NCBI RefSeq assembly: GCF_022647505.1
Contig: NZ_CP071409.1
Span: forward strand, 2,170,001-2,234,000
Direction of reading: 5' to 3'
DNA: 64,000 bases
From: [Pantoea] beijingensis
GTDB lineage: Bacteria > Pseudomonadota > Gammaproteobacteria > Enterobacterales > Enterobacteriaceae
The position numbers were made by a program, and so were the translations under genes. Positions 21,255 through 30,331 of this stretch are shown here, in pieces (position 1 is the first letter of the stretch; every line of letters begins with the position of its first letter). The notes below the pieces were generated by a model. It worked only from the letters and a program-made list of their open reading frames with translations. It searched no databases and was not told the origin of the DNA.

Positions 21255-23183
21255 TTATTCCTCCAATTGATGAAGATTTCGGCTGCGAATCTCTTGCTGC
21301 AGCTTTTCGATAACATTATCTACGTCCATGCTTCCAAGGTCTTTACCACGGCGGGTGCGAACGGCAACTTTGCCTGCTTCCACCTCTTTATCACCACAGA
21401 CCAGCATGTAAGGGACACGACGTAAAGTGTGCTCGCGGATTTTAAAGCCAATCTTCTCGTTTCTCAAGTCCGCTTTTACACGAATTCCCGCATTCTGCAG
21501 TTTACGGGTCAATTCTGTGACATATTCGGACTGACCGTCGGTGATATTCATAATCACCACTTGCACCGGAGCGAGCCAGGTTGGGAAGAAACCGGCATAC
21601 TCTTCGGTAAGAATACCGATAAAGCGCTCCATGGAACCCAGAATTGCACGGTGAATCATCACCGGCACCTGACGTTCATTATTTTCACCCACATACGAAG
21701 CGCTTAAACGCCCCGGTAGTGAAAAGTCGAGTTGAACAGTACCACATTGCCATGCACGATCCAGACAATCATGCAGAGTAAATTCAATCTTAGGACCGTA
21801 GAATGCACCCTCACCCGGCTGATACTCAAACTCAATGCCATTTTCTTTCAGCGCTTCCGCCAGATCGAGTTCAGCGCGGTCCCACATTTCGTCGCTACCA
21901 ATACGTTTTTCAGGACGCGTTGACAATTTTACCACGATCTTCTGGAAACCGAAGGTGCTGTACATGTCGTACACCATCTTAATACAGCTATTTACTTCCT
22001 CACGAATTTGCTCTTCGGTACAGAAGACATGCGCATCATCCTGAGTAAAGCCCCGCACACGCATCAATCCGTGCAATGCACCGGATGGCTCATTACGGTG
22101 ACAGCTACCGAACTCCGCCATACGTAATGGCAAGTCGCGGTAAGATTTTAGCCCCTGATTGAAAATTTGCACATGGCCTGGGCAGTTCATCGGTTTAATG
22201 CAGTATTCGCGGTTTTCCGATGACGTAGTAAACATAGCCTCTTTGTAGTTTTCCCAGTGGCCTGTTTTTTCCCACAGCACGCGGTCCATCATAAACGGAC
22301 CTTTCACTTCCTGATACTGATACTCTTTGAGCTTGCTGCGGACAAATACTTCCAGTTCGCGGAAGATGGTCCAGCCGTCGTTGTGCCAGAACACCATACC
22401 CGGTGCCTCTTCCTGCATATGATACAGGTCGAGTTGCTTTCCGATTTTCCGGTGGTCGCGCTTCGCGGCTTCTTCCAGACGGAGAAGGTAGGCCGCCAGC
22501 TGTTTTTTATCTGCCCATGCGGTGCCATAAATACGCTGCAGCATTTTGTTGCTGCTATCGCCGCGCCAGTACGCGCCGGACGTTTTCTGCAGTTTAAAAT
22601 GGTGACAGAAACGCATATTTGGCACATGTGGACCGCGGCACATATCAACATATTCTTCATGATGATACAGGCCGGGACGATCATCATGGCTGATATTTTC
22701 GTCAAGAATCGTAGTTTTATAGCTTTCGCCGCGGGCGGCAAAAACGTCACGCGCTTCCTGCCAACTCGCTTTTTTCTTGATAACGTCGTAATTTTTCTCT
22801 GCCAGCTCGTGCATCCGCTTTTCGAGCAGTTCGAGATCTTCCTGGGTTAACGTATGGTCAAGATCAACATCATAATAAAAACCGTTGTCGATCACCGGAC
22901 CAATCGCCATTTGGGTATCTGGCCACAATTGCTTAATGGCATGACCTAACAGGTGCGCGCAAGAGTGACGGATAATTTCCAGACCGGCTTCATCCTTCGC
23001 GGTAATAATAGCAACGCTTGCATCTTCGGTAATCGGATCGACTGCATCGACTAATTCACCATTAACGCGACCAGCAATACAGGCTTTCGCAAGGCCAGGA
23101 CCGATATCCTGCGCGATATCCATCACGCTGACAGCATGGTCAAAAGAGCGTTGGCTTCCATCAGGAAGAGTAATAACGGGCAT
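21255..23183 (-). CDS. thrS: Threonine--tRNA ligase
   Basis: Class II synthetase of 642 residues, as in E. coli. Order: TGS domain ([20 protein letters not shown]), editing domain with [15 protein letters not shown], catalytic core with the zinc ligand region MNCPGH and motif 2 [19 protein letters not shown], and the C-terminal anticodon-binding domain. AAGGATG lies upstream of the ATG. The ORF at 22257-22850 on the plus strand is antisense to this gene and is not real. Confidence 0.97.
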   Translation of the reverse strand: MPVITLPDGSQRSFDHAVSVMDIAQDIGPGLAKACIAGRVNGELVDAVDPITEDASVAIITAKDEAGLEIIRHSCAHLLGHAIKQLWPDTQMAIGPVIDNGFYYDVDLDHTLTQEDLELLEKRMHELAEKNYDVIKKKASWQEARDVFAARGESYKTTILDENISHDDRPGLYHHEEYVDMCRGPHVPNMRFCHHFKLQKTSGAYWRGDSSNKMLQRIYGTAWADKKQLAAYLLRLEEAAKRDHRKIGKQLDLYHMQEEAPGMVFWHNDGWTIFRELEVFVRSKLKEYQYQEVKGPFMMDRVLWEKTGHWENYKEAMFTTSSENREYCIKPMNCPGHVQIFNQGLKSYRDLPLRMAEFGSCHRNEPSGALHGLMRVRGFTQDDAHVFCTEEQIREEVNSCIKMVYDMYSTFGFQKIVVKLSTRPEKRIGSDEMWDRAELDLAEALKENGIEFEYQPGEGAFYGPKIEFTLHDCLDRAWQCGTVQLDFSLPGRLSASYVGENNERQVPVMIHRAILGSMERFIGILTEEYAGFFPTWLAPVQVVIMNITDGQSEYVTELTRKLQNAGIRVKADLRNEKIGFKIREHTLRRVPYMLVCGDKEVEAGKVAVRTRRGKDLGSMDVDNVIEKLQQEIRSRNLHQLEE

Positions 23184-23330
23184 TTTACATCCTTAATTGC
23201 AGTGGTAACCCACACGAAAGATTACATGCAAATCATAGTTTATTTATATACAACAGGCGCTTGAGACTTGAAACCAACTTACATGTGTCAGTTTGGTACC
23301 CGGCCTGGTACACATATTCAAAAGTGTGCG
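23184..23330 (-). promoter_or_regulatory. thrS leader, candidate translational operator
   Basis: In E. coli ThrRS represses its own translation by binding tRNA-like hairpins in a long thrS leader. Here the leader contains a stem GTACC/GGTAC (23296-23311) set in a longer interrupted pairing, and AAGGATG just before the start. I did not identify a loop that clearly mimics the Thr anticodon, so this call rests on position and family knowledge. Confidence 0.35.
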
Positions 23331-23530
23331 TGAGCAAAAAACTTTTGACGGGGGAACATCTTACACGTCGGGTACAAGAAATGCACGGATTGGGCGACAA
23401 ACGAAGCGTTCGCCGCTCGGTAAAAGCCACTTCCTTTACCGCTGATCTAACGATTCCGATGGCCTAAAGAGGACTCAATGCGCGAGACGTGTGAAAAGCA
23501 TCAGGGCCGGAAAACCCGGCCCTGTGAAAA
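23331..23530. other. Intergenic region thrS/ydiY
   Basis: Should hold the thrS promoter and the 3' flank of ydiY. GGGCCGGAAAACCCGGCCC (23511-23523 region) is a compact inverted repeat right at the ydiY 3' end and may terminate it. No supported ORF. Confidence 0.45.
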
Positions 23531-24286
23531 TCACATTGCGTAGGACAATTGAATGGAGGTTTTGGTATCAGTTTTATCCGGCGCAGACTCTGGCGGATTC
23601 TGGTTCCAGGTGACGTTGTAAGCCAGTTTTAACGAGAAATGATCGTTAATGGCAACCTGCAAACCGGTTTCGGAGTTGACGGTCGTGTCGTCACTTCCCA
23701 GCACCGAAACACCCTGAATAAAGCGTGTAGTATCCGTCAACTGCCACTGGTAGCTCAGTGCACCATAAGCCAGCGCCTGAGTATCATGCCCCCCTTCGTG
23801 GAAGTCGTCGTAGCGCACACCCGGACCGGCTTCAATACGCAGTGAATGGATAGGTCCGTTCAGAATTTGACGACCATAACCTGCGGCGAAAATAGAACGT
23901 CCGTCATAACCGTTAAGGCGGTCACTTAACCAACTCGCCTGACCGAACAGGTAATCGTAATCAGTCATATTGTAACGGCTACGCGCGCCCACTTGATACG
24001 TTTCTGACGACCGCTCGTCGTTAGAAGAGGTATTTGATGCATTACCCCACAAGCTGTAAGCGGTTCTGGTTTGGTACCATGTCATATTCGTCGCAGCAGC
24101 CAGAGAAGAACTTTTTGTATTTCCCGTTTGCGCCAAATAGCCCGCAGACGCGCTACCTTCAAAAGGCTTTTTTGCCGTAGAAGGATCGTCCATGGAGGTA
24201 AAGACGGAGTTATCAGCCAGTGCCTGGTGACAGAATGTCCCCGCAGAGAGCAAAAGAACCGCAGACAGTTTATTAAGCGCTTTCAT
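23531..24286 (-). CDS. ydiY: YdiY, DUF481-family outer-membrane protein
   Basis: Predicted outer-membrane beta-barrel of 251 residues in the DUF481 (salt-induced OMP) family; function unknown. A signal peptide (MKALNKLSAVLLLSAGTFCHQALA) precedes the mature DNSVFTSMDDPSTAKKPFEG. Alternating aromatic strands and the block TDYDYLFGQASWLSDRLNGYDG match E. coli YdiY. No strong Shine-Dalgarno site precedes the ATG. In E. coli the divergent neighbour is pfkB; that gene is not here. Confidence 0.92.
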   Translation of the reverse strand: MKALNKLSAVLLLSAGTFCHQALADNSVFTSMDDPSTAKKPFEGSASAGYLAQTGNTKSSSLAAATNMTWYQTRTAYSLWGNASNTSSNDERSSETYQVGARSRYNMTDYDYLFGQASWLSDRLNGYDGRSIFAAGYGRQILNGPIHSLRIEAGPGVRYDDFHEGGHDTQALAYGALSYQWQLTDTTRFIQGVSVLGSDDTTVNSETGLQVAINDHFSLKLAYNVTWNQNPPESAPDKTDTKTSIQLSYAM

Positions 24287-24774
24287 TGAATATATGACCC
24301 GTACGACAGTTTAAAAAAAGGTAGTCTGACGAAATTTAGAGCGTGTTCAACGTCATTTACGCCAGATATTGTAAATAAGTATTAATTCGCTTTTTTTGCC
24401 AGGCATCGTGCCCGTATCGCTTGCTGATTGGGATGATTCCCATTACTGGCGCGCATTATAGAGTGTAATGCACGCTTTCACATCCGCTTTTACAGAAGAT
24501 TTTTCTGCCGACAACATGCCCGTTGGATCCACTACGCGGTATATTTTTAGGTGCCCGTGAATACATCTCTTTTTGCTTTCAGGCGTTGTCGTACTCCAGG
24601 CAATACCGCACGCCGATAATAGCCAGCCCCCCTTCGACAAGCGGTGGTGGACAGATAAAGGGGCAAACCGCAATCGCGCGCTCGTTCCCTTAACCGCGTA
24701 ACGTTACGCGATCGCTCCTCTTTTCCTGCGGATGTACTATGCTAAAAATACTTTCGATAACAATGAGGTAAATC
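24287..24774. other. Divergent region ydiY/ydiZ, site where E. coli has pfkB
   Basis: About 490 bases. I see no remnant of pfkB. It includes an imperfect inverted repeat around 24451-24477 (GCGCGCATTAT/GTAATGCACGC) and one doubtful minus-strand ORF listed separately. A TATGCT hexamer near 24738 could serve the ydiZ promoter. Confidence 0.45.
24443..24673 (-). CDS. Doubtful small ORF, Cys-rich, possibly a lipoprotein
   Basis: A 76-codon ORF that begins with TTG and has no close Shine-Dalgarno site. The interior reads GGWLLSACGIAWSTTTPESK and ends KADVKACITLYNARQ, with a lipobox-like LSAC near residue 21, two more Cys, and fairly ordinary codon use for the region (GAA, AAA, GCG common). I do not recognise it. 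It could be a real small exported protein whose start is misjudged, or chance. It sits upstream of ydiY, on the same strand. Confidence 0.25.
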   Translation of the reverse strand: MRFAPLSVHHRLSKGGWLLSACGIAWSTTTPESKKRCIHGHLKIYRVVDPTGMLSAEKSSVKADVKACITLYNARQ

Positions 24775-25065
24775 ATGAGCTCAACGTCATTAACACGTTA
24801 TGTCGTGACCTTTCATTATCAGGAAAATAGCTTGGGTGATATTAACAAACTCACCAGTACCCTGACTGAAGCTGGTTTTTCGGCCACGCTCAACGATGAT
24901 GAAGGAAAAGTACATGAGTTGGGAACCAACAGTTTTGGTATCGTCAGTACCCTGGAGGATCGGGAAATCAGGGAAATGGCTGAAGGATTTGGTCAAATCG
25001 CCCTTGGTGACCGGCCTGAAGTCGAAGTACTGCAATGGGAAGCGTATCGGCAACGCGACAAATGA
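24775..25065 (+). CDS. ydiZ: YdiZ-like type V toxin-antitoxin endoribonuclease GhoS-family protein
   Basis: Small cytoplasmic protein of 96 residues (MSSTSLTRYVVTFHYQENSLGD), with the ferredoxin-like alternation typical of GhoS/YdiZ proteins. GhoS cleaves ghoT mRNA, but YdiZ itself has no proven function. E. coli ydiZ is also 96 residues and lies beside yniA, which agrees with this position. GAGG lies 7 bases before the ATG. The GhoS-family link is from memory and less secure than the ydiZ identity. Confidence 0.75.
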   Translation: MSSTSLTRYVVTFHYQENSLGDINKLTSTLTEAGFSATLNDDEGKVHELGTNSFGIVSTLEDREIREMAEGFGQIALGDRPEVEVLQWEAYRQRDK

Positions 25066-25169
25066 GTGTCTGATTGTGTAAAGAGGAGACTAACCCGTGC
25101 ATGGACACTGGTTTTGGTTAATATTTAAGCGTTAGAATTAACTTCACGCAGCGAAATGAGGAAAGCCCG

Positions 25170-26063
25170 ATGTGGTCAGCCATTAGTCGTCTGTTGAGTG
25201 AGCAGTTAGGAAACGCAGAGATTCACCAGCGTATCGAGCTGGCTGGCGGAGAAGTTCATTCCGCCTGGCATATTCGTTATGGTGAACATGATATTTTCGT
25301 TAAGTGTAACAGCCGGGATAGGCTCGCTCTTTTCACCTGGGAGGCCGATCAACTGGCGCTGCTATCACGAAGCCAAACGGTCCGGGTACCTAAGGTTTAC
25401 GGTGTTGGCAGTGACCGTGATTACAGCTTTCTGCTACTCGAATATCTACCGGTTAAAGCGCTGGATGCACACAGTGCCCGGCAGTTAGGTCAACAATTGG
25501 CGCGCCTACACCAATGGAGCGAACAGCCGCAGTTTGGGCTCGATTTTGATAACAATATCACCACATCACCGCAGCCTAATAGCTGGTTGCGTCGCTGGTC
25601 AGTTTTTTTCGCTGAACAGCGTATTGGCTGGCAGCTCCAGTTAGCAGCAGAGAAAGGCATCCAGTACGGTAATGTCGAGCTAATCGTCAATTGCGTACAA
25701 AATGCACTGGCATCACATCATCCCCAACCTTCCCTGCTACATGGCGATCTCTGGCCAGCCAACTGTGCCGGAAGCCAGAATGGCCCATGGATTTTCGATC
25801 CCGCCTGTTACTGGGGCGATCGCGAATGCGATCTGGCAATGCTCTCCTGGTATGATGCGTTACCGCCGCAGATTTACGAAGGCTACCAGTCCGTTTGGCC
25901 GCTACCTACGGATTTTATGCAGCGCCAACCCATCTATCAACTCTACTATTTACTCAACCGGGCTAATGTCTTTGGCGGCGGTTGGTTAGGAGAAGCTCAG
26001 CGGGCAATAGGTCAGTTACTGGATGCCGATGAGCAGGGAAAAATCCAGGCAAGGCCAGCCTGA
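25170..26063 (+). CDS. yniA: Fructosamine kinase-family protein YniA
   Basis: 297-residue protein of the fructosamine/ketosamine-3-kinase family, with an aminoglycoside phosphotransferase-like fold. Visible are an ATP-site region (IFVKCNSRDRLALFTWEADQ with the catalytic Lys), the catalytic loop LLHGDLWPANCA and the metal motif IFDPACYWGDRECDLAM. E. coli YniA is 286 residues and its in vivo substrate is uncertain. GAGG precedes the ATG. Order ydiZ-yniA-yniB-hxpB is as in E. coli. Confidence 0.92.
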   Translation: MWSAISRLLSEQLGNAEIHQRIELAGGEVHSAWHIRYGEHDIFVKCNSRDRLALFTWEADQLALLSRSQTVRVPKVYGVGSDRDYSFLLLEYLPVKALDAHSARQLGQQLARLHQWSEQPQFGLDFDNNITTSPQPNSWLRRWSVFFAEQRIGWQLQLAAEKGIQYGNVELIVNCVQNALASHHPQPSLLHGDLWPANCAGSQNGPWIFDPACYWGDRECDLAMLSWYDALPPQIYEGYQSVWPLPTDFMQRQPIYQLYYLLNRANVFGGGWLGEAQRAIGQLLDADEQGKIQARPA

Positions 26064-26080
26064 TGCCCACGGCATCAGGC
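26058..26080. terminator. Bidirectional hairpin between convergent yniA and yniB
   Basis: GCCTGATGCC/GGCATCAGGC is a perfect 10-bp stem with a 3-base loop that includes the yniA stop codon. There is no T-run. Confidence 0.5.
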
Positions 26081-26085
26081 CAGAA

Positions 26086-26625
26086 TCACTGAATAAAACC
26101 AAGGAGTTTAAGAATGAAATAGCCAGCAATCGCGATCGCAACGGGCAAAATATAGAGCGGGAATATTTGTAAAAAAATCGTATTGCGTGGTACCACGATC
26201 TTCTCTTCCAACTGCTGACGGCTCCGCCCTTCGCTGCCTTTCGCATTTTCCATAATCATCTGATCTTCGAGCCCCTCTTTAATATGACGCGACTGACGCC
26301 ACATTCGCGCCCCGGAGGCCTGCAAAGCAATACCGACAAAAATCAGGATATAGATACACCAGAACAGCAGATTAGTGCTCCCGGAAAAATCCGGCACTGG
26401 CGAGTTTTTCCAGAACACACCAAGAAACGGTGTATTAAAGCGGATCATATCCACCATCACATGAACAAAATCCAGCATAACGGCATCAATGCCGGGACGT
26501 TTCTCGCTGTGCTGGAACATAAAGCTCAGCAGAGAAATGAGGGTGGACAGCAATGCCGGTATAAAGATAATCCAGCCAGCAAGGCGTTTAATGATGGCGA
26601 CTCTGCCAGCTTGTTGATAAGTCAT
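26086..26625 (-). CDS. yniB: Inner-membrane protein YniB
   Basis: Membrane protein of 179 residues (178 in E. coli) and unknown function. Hydrophobic segments near residues 13-35 (AGWIIFIPALLSTLISLLSF), about 80-105 and 155-178 are separated by a charged cytoplasmic loop rich in Glu and Arg. Start at 26625 (MTYQQAGRVAIIK) has GGAG upstream; the 16-codon extension is unsupported. Convergent with yniA, divergent from hxpB. Confidence 0.9.
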   Translation of the reverse strand: MTYQQAGRVAIIKRLAGWIIFIPALLSTLISLLSFMFQHSEKRPGIDAVMLDFVHVMVDMIRFNTPFLGVFWKNSPVPDFSGSTNLLFWCIYILIFVGIALQASGARMWRQSRHIKEGLEDQMIMENAKGSEGRSRQQLEEKIVVPRNTIFLQIFPLYILPVAIAIAGYFILKLLGFIQ

Positions 26626-26781
26626 GGTTTCTCCTTCCCCTGTATTTGGCTGTAAGTCTACCCGTTGATGCACAAAACTGCCTGCAAAAAATAAACGCTA
26701 AATGCAATGCCACGTCATCCCTGTACGCTATCAAGCTAAAATCACGGTAGCAATGTCCCGCCAGACCAGCGTATTCCAGCC

Positions 26782-26800
26782 ATATACCCTAAATAATTCG
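26782..26800 (+). repeat. Short repeat-like segment upstream of hxpB
   Basis: ATATACCCTAAATAATTCG resembles the end of an intergenic repeat that I recall from Yersinia, Serratia and Erwinia (TATACCC.AAATAATTCGAGTTGC). Only this fragment is present; it may be chance or a decayed copy. Confidence 0.35.
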
Positions 26801-26844
26801 GCTTCATGCTAGAGTATGCCCAACCTGTTAAACGGAGCCGCTGT

Positions 26845-27513
26845 ATGTCTTACAAACGACCTGTGCTTGCCGCAATTTTTGATATGGATGGTCTGCTGAT
26901 TGATTCTGAGCCGCTATGGAATCGCGCTGAATTAGATATTTTTGCCACCCTGAACATTGACTTAACTCGTCGGAGTGAACTGCCGGATACGCTTGGTTTG
27001 CGCATCGATCAGGTGGTTCGCATGTGGTACGAAACCCTGCCGTGGAACGGGCCGGACCAGGCCGAAGTTACCCGGAGAATTATTTCCCGCGCGTTAAACT
27101 TAATTGAAGAGCTGCGTCCTATACTGCCCGGCGTTGAACACGCGCTGACACTATGCCGTACGCAAGGTTTAAAAATTGGCCTCGCATCTGCCTCACCGCG
27201 TCATATGCTTGAACGCGTATTGGAATTGTTTAACCTGCGTGATTACTTTGATGTAGTGGTATCCGCTGAGGCATTGCCTTACAGCAAACCGCACCCACAG
27301 GTTTATCTGGATGCGGCGGCACAATTAGGAATTGACCCGCTTAACTGTGTCACGCTGGAAGATTCATTTAACGGGATGATTGCCACTAAAGCCGCCCGCA
27401 TGCGCTCGATCGTCGTTCCTGATGCTGAGCTGCGCGCCGACCCGCGCTGGACGTTGGCCAATGTCCAACTTGATTCTCTGCAATTGCTGACGCGTGAACA
27501 TCTTTTGGGATAA
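26845..27513 (+). CDS. hxpB: HAD-family hexitol phosphatase HxpB (YniC)
   Basis: HAD-superfamily phosphatase of 222 residues, the same length as E. coli YniC, which dephosphorylates 2-deoxyglucose 6-phosphate and hexitol phosphates. Motif I is FDMDGLLIDSEP (nucleophile Asp near residue 14), motif II lies in LASASPR, and motif IV is VTLEDSFNGMIATKAA. Start at 26845 has GGAG upstream; an earlier in-frame ATG (13 codons before) does not. Confidence 0.93.
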   Translation: MSYKRPVLAAIFDMDGLLIDSEPLWNRAELDIFATLNIDLTRRSELPDTLGLRIDQVVRMWYETLPWNGPDQAEVTRRIISRALNLIEELRPILPGVEHALTLCRTQGLKIGLASASPRHMLERVLELFNLRDYFDVVVSAEALPYSKPHPQVYLDAAAQLGIDPLNCVTLEDSFNGMIATKAARMRSIVVPDAELRADPRWTLANVQLDSLQLLTREHLLG

Positions 27514-27519
27514 TCTCAC

Positions 27520-27552
27520 TTTCAGGCCACGTCATATGGCCTGAAATTTTTT
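27520..27552 (+). terminator. Rho-independent terminator of hxpB
   Basis: TTTCAGGCCA/TGGCCTGAAA forms a 10-bp stem with a short loop, followed by a run of T, directly after the hxpB stop. Confidence 0.85.
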
Positions 27553-27588
27553 CTGCGGATGCAAATAATTGATCCGTGCTACAGAATA

Positions 27589-27607
27589 AATAAAACACCA
27601 TTTCATT
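27589..27607 (+). promoter_or_regulatory. KdgR-like operator upstream of kduI
   Basis: AATAAAACACCATTTCATT has the arrangement of the KdgR consensus (AATGAAACA..TGTTTCATT), about 100 bases before kduI. KdgR represses pectin and hexuronate catabolism genes in Enterobacterales. Match is imperfect; the call is inference. Confidence 0.4.
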
Positions 27608-27706
27608 TTTATTGAATTAACATCCCATCCTGCCTATCATCTGCCTATCAGCCCGCGCTATCTGTCCGGGTATCTTGTTAACTGCAGACATGAGAGAGGC
27701 ACCGAC

Positions 27707-28543
27707 ATGCAAGTCCGTCAAAGCATTCATAGCGACCACGCAAAATTGCTGGATACCAACGCATTACGCCGTGAGTTCCTCATCGAGACGATTTTTGACG
27801 CCGATAACTACACCATGACCTACAGCCACATTGATCGTATTATTGTGGGCGGCGTTATGCCGGTAGTAAAAAGCGTGACCATCGGCGCCGAAGTAGGCAA
27901 GCAGTTAGGCGTAAGTTATTTTCTGGAGCGCCGCGAGCTGGGCATTATCAATATCGGTGGCCCCGGCGTGATTGATGTCGATGGTAAAACCTGGGAAATC
28001 GATAACGAGCAGGCGCTGTATATCGGTATGGGCGCAAAATCCGTTATCTTTAAAAGCATTGATGCCAGCCATCCTGCCAAATTTTATTACAACAGCGCAC
28101 CAGCACATACGCGCTATCCCGATAAAAAAATCACGCTGGAAGAGGCCTCTTCCTCGACGCTTGGCGATCCGTCCACCAGCAACCGTCGCACTATCAACAA
28201 ATTTATCGTGCCGGATGTCTTACCAACCTGCCAGCTCACCATGGGGCTGACCAAGCTGGATGAGGGCTGCTTATGGAATACCATGCCGTGCCACACTCAT
28301 GAACGCCGAATGGAAGTTTACTTTTATTTCGACATGGATGAGGAAACCGCCGTTTTTCATATGATGGGCCAGCCGCAGGAAACCCGACATTTACTGGTGC
28401 ATAACGAGCAGGCGGTCATCTCCCCCAGTTGGTCAATACATTCGGGCGTAGGCACCAAGCGCTACACCTTCATTTGGGGAATGGTCGGCGAGAACCAGGT
28501 CTTTGACGACATGGATCACGTAAAAGTCAGCGAAATCCGCTAA
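27707..28543 (+). CDS. kduI: 5-dehydro-4-deoxy-D-glucuronate isomerase
   Basis: Cupin-fold zinc isomerase that converts 5-keto-4-deoxyuronate to 2,5-diketo-3-deoxygluconate in breakdown of oligogalacturonides and hexuronates. The 278 residues equal the E. coli length. Metal-binding residues lie in [18 protein letters not shown] and the conserved [12 protein letters not shown] region is seen as [19 protein letters not shown] precedes the ATG. Paired with kduD 52 bases downstream, so probably one transcript. Confidence 0.95.
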   Translation: MQVRQSIHSDHAKLLDTNALRREFLIETIFDADNYTMTYSHIDRIIVGGVMPVVKSVTIGAEVGKQLGVSYFLERRELGIINIGGPGVIDVDGKTWEIDNEQALYIGMGAKSVIFKSIDASHPAKFYYNSAPAHTRYPDKKITLEEASSSTLGDPSTSNRRTINKFIVPDVLPTCQLTMGLTKLDEGCLWNTMPCHTHERRMEVYFYFDMDEETAVFHMMGQPQETRHLLVHNEQAVISPSWSIHSGVGTKRYTFIWGMVGENQVFDDMDHVKVSEIR

Positions 28544-28595
28544 TTTTATTCGGCCAGTTCTGCTCTGGCTACACGTTGGAATAAGAGAGTAAAGA

Positions 28596-29357
28596 ATGAT
28601 TCTGAATGCATTTAACCTTGCAGGCAAAGTAGCTCTGGTCACTGGCTGCAATACGGGCCTCGGACAAGGGATGGCTATCGGCTTAGCGGAAGCGGGCTGT
28701 GACATCATTGGCGTTAACCGCTCCGGTCCTGATGATACGCAGGCACGTGTTGAAGCGATAGGCCGCCGCTTTTACGGAATTGATGCTGACCTTATCGACA
28801 CCCAGTGTGTTCCTCAAGTCATTGAGGACGCCATTGCGGCCTTTGGTCGTATCGATATCCTGGTTAACAATGCGGGAATAATTCGTCGTGAAGATGCCAT
28901 CGATTTCAGTGAACAGGACTGGGACGATGTGATGAACATCAACAGTAAAACGGTATTTTTCCTTTCACAAGCGGTTGCCCGTCAATTCATCAAGCAAGGC
29001 AGCGGCGGTAAGATCATTAATATTGCTTCAATGCTCTCTTTTCAGGGTGGCATTCGGGTTCCCTCTTATACCGCGTCGAAAAGCGCAGTGATGGGATTAA
29101 CGCGCTTAATGGCCAATGAGTGGGCGCGCCACAACATTAACGTCAATGCTATCGCACCGGGTTATATGGCCACCAATAATACCGAGCAATTGCGTAACGA
29201 TGAGGATCGTAGCCAGGAGATCCTTGGCCGCATCCCCGCGGGTCGTTGGGGCAAACCGGAAGATATGATGGGCGCTGTTGTTTTCCTCGCCTCGGCGGCA
29301 TCAGACTACATCAGCGGTTATACCCTGGCCGTAGACGGTGGCTGGCTGGCGCGGTAA
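28596..29357 (+). CDS. kduD: 2-dehydro-3-deoxy-D-gluconate 5-dehydrogenase
   Basis: Short-chain dehydrogenase of 253 residues that reduces 2,5-diketo-3-deoxygluconate to 2-keto-3-deoxygluconate, the step after KduI. The NAD site TGCNTGLGQGMA, NNAG (DILVNNAGIIRRED) and the catalytic Ser-Tyr-Lys (SMLSFQGGIRVPSYTASKSA) are all present. KduI and KduD are next to each other here, whereas in E. coli they lie elsewhere (with yqeF nearby), so kduID is an insertion relative to the E. coli hxpB-ydjM order. Confidence 0.95.
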   Translation: MILNAFNLAGKVALVTGCNTGLGQGMAIGLAEAGCDIIGVNRSGPDDTQARVEAIGRRFYGIDADLIDTQCVPQVIEDAIAAFGRIDILVNNAGIIRREDAIDFSEQDWDDVMNINSKTVFFLSQAVARQFIKQGSGGKIINIASMLSFQGGIRVPSYTASKSAVMGLTRLMANEWARHNINVNAIAPGYMATNNTEQLRNDEDRSQEILGRIPAGRWGKPEDMMGAVVFLASAASDYISGYTLAVDGGWLAR

Positions 29358-29373
29358 ACCGCCCTTGACGCAT

Positions 29374-29406
29374 CCGAATCATTAATCGTGACGGTTAGTG
29401 ATTCGG
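29374..29406 (+). terminator. Inverted repeat downstream of kduD
   Basis: CCGAATCATTAA/TTAGTGATTCGG pairs over 12 positions with one mismatch and a 9-base loop, just after kduD. There is no T-run, so it may be a terminator or an RNA 3' end stabiliser. Confidence 0.4.
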
Positions 29407-29525
29407 TCAGCTCCCGCTTACGTGCAATGAGATTGCCAGGTTCTGCACCAGGCGTTTCACGGTGGGGTATTTTTTAAATATTGTTACAGCGTCACTCGTT
29501 CATTTTACTGGATATATCCCCTATA

Positions 29526-29541
29526 CTGGATGCATTGACAG
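29526..29541 (+). promoter_or_regulatory. LexA-box-like site upstream of ydjM
   Basis: CTGGATGCATTGACAG fits CTGN8ACAG except T to G at the fourth base. E. coli ydjM is a LexA-regulated SOS gene with overlapping boxes at the same place. A second, weaker half-match lies 18 bases upstream. Repressor binding is inferred. Confidence 0.5.
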
Positions 29542-29563
29542 TTATTGCAGCCAGGTTACTCCC

Positions 29564-30154
29564 ATGACGGCCGAAGGCCACCTTATTTTTGCCATTGCCA
29601 GTGCTATATTTGCGAAACGCGCCGAACTGACGCCAGAGTTGGCAAACGGCGACTGGTGGCACGTTATCCCGGCAGCTTTATTAACCTGTCTGTTACCGGA
29701 TATCGATCACCCTAAATCTTTGCTGGGCCAGCGCCTGAAATGGATATCTCAGCCCATTGCGCGCGCTTTTGGCCATCGTGGCTTTACCCATAGCTTACTG
29801 GCAATTATCGCGGGGCTCGCCCTATTTCAGATCAATATCCCGCGCGGCTGGTTAGTCCCTGCAGATGCTCTGCAAGGACTGGTACTGGGCTATCTCAGTC
29901 ATATTGTGGCCGATATGCTAACCCCCGCCGGCGTGCCACTACTTTGGCCATGCCGCTGGCGTTTTCGCCTTCCTTTGCTTAATAGTCAAAAAAGTAATCA
30001 GTTGGAGCGCGTATTGTGTCTCGCGTTGGTGGGTTACGCCATTTGGTTCCCGCCGGGAATGACACCTTTTGGTCCATCTGGTTGGCCCACACAGGTGATT
30101 AATACCGTACAGGGAAATCTCGATAGATTAATAAACAAACATATTGAACATTAA
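29564..30154 (+). CDS. ydjM: Inner-membrane metal-dependent hydrolase YdjM
   Basis: LexB/YdjM (DUF457) family membrane protein of 196 residues, the same length as E. coli. It begins MTAEGHLIFAIASAIFAK and keeps the family motifs LPDIDHPKSLLGQRLKWIS and GHRGFTHSLLA; conserved His and Asp suggest a metal-dependent hydrolase, substrate unknown. Four or five membrane segments are visible. I start at 29564 because the upstream 34 codons run through the LexA box and are not conserved. Confidence 0.92.
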   Translation: MTAEGHLIFAIASAIFAKRAELTPELANGDWWHVIPAALLTCLLPDIDHPKSLLGQRLKWISQPIARAFGHRGFTHSLLAIIAGLALFQINIPRGWLVPADALQGLVLGYLSHIVADMLTPAGVPLLWPCRWRFRLPLLNSQKSNQLERVLCLALVGYAIWFPPGMTPFGPSGWPTQVINTVQGNLDRLINKHIEH

Positions 30155-30331
30155 TCACGCTAATTAATGCAAAAAGTAATAAACAATTCTATTTGAATAT
30201 AATGGTGCACCATAACGAGCTGCTACCATGCACCAACATGGCGCGTCTGGAAACTTATTCCGCGCTGGTAATGACACAGCTTAAAAGCCGACGAGTTATA
30301 ATACGAACGGCTGTTTTATGGAGAAATAAGG

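Noticed and set aside
22257..22850. 197-codon plus-strand ORF inside thrS
   Set aside because: Antisense shadow of the thrS editing/core region; composition mirrors that gene.
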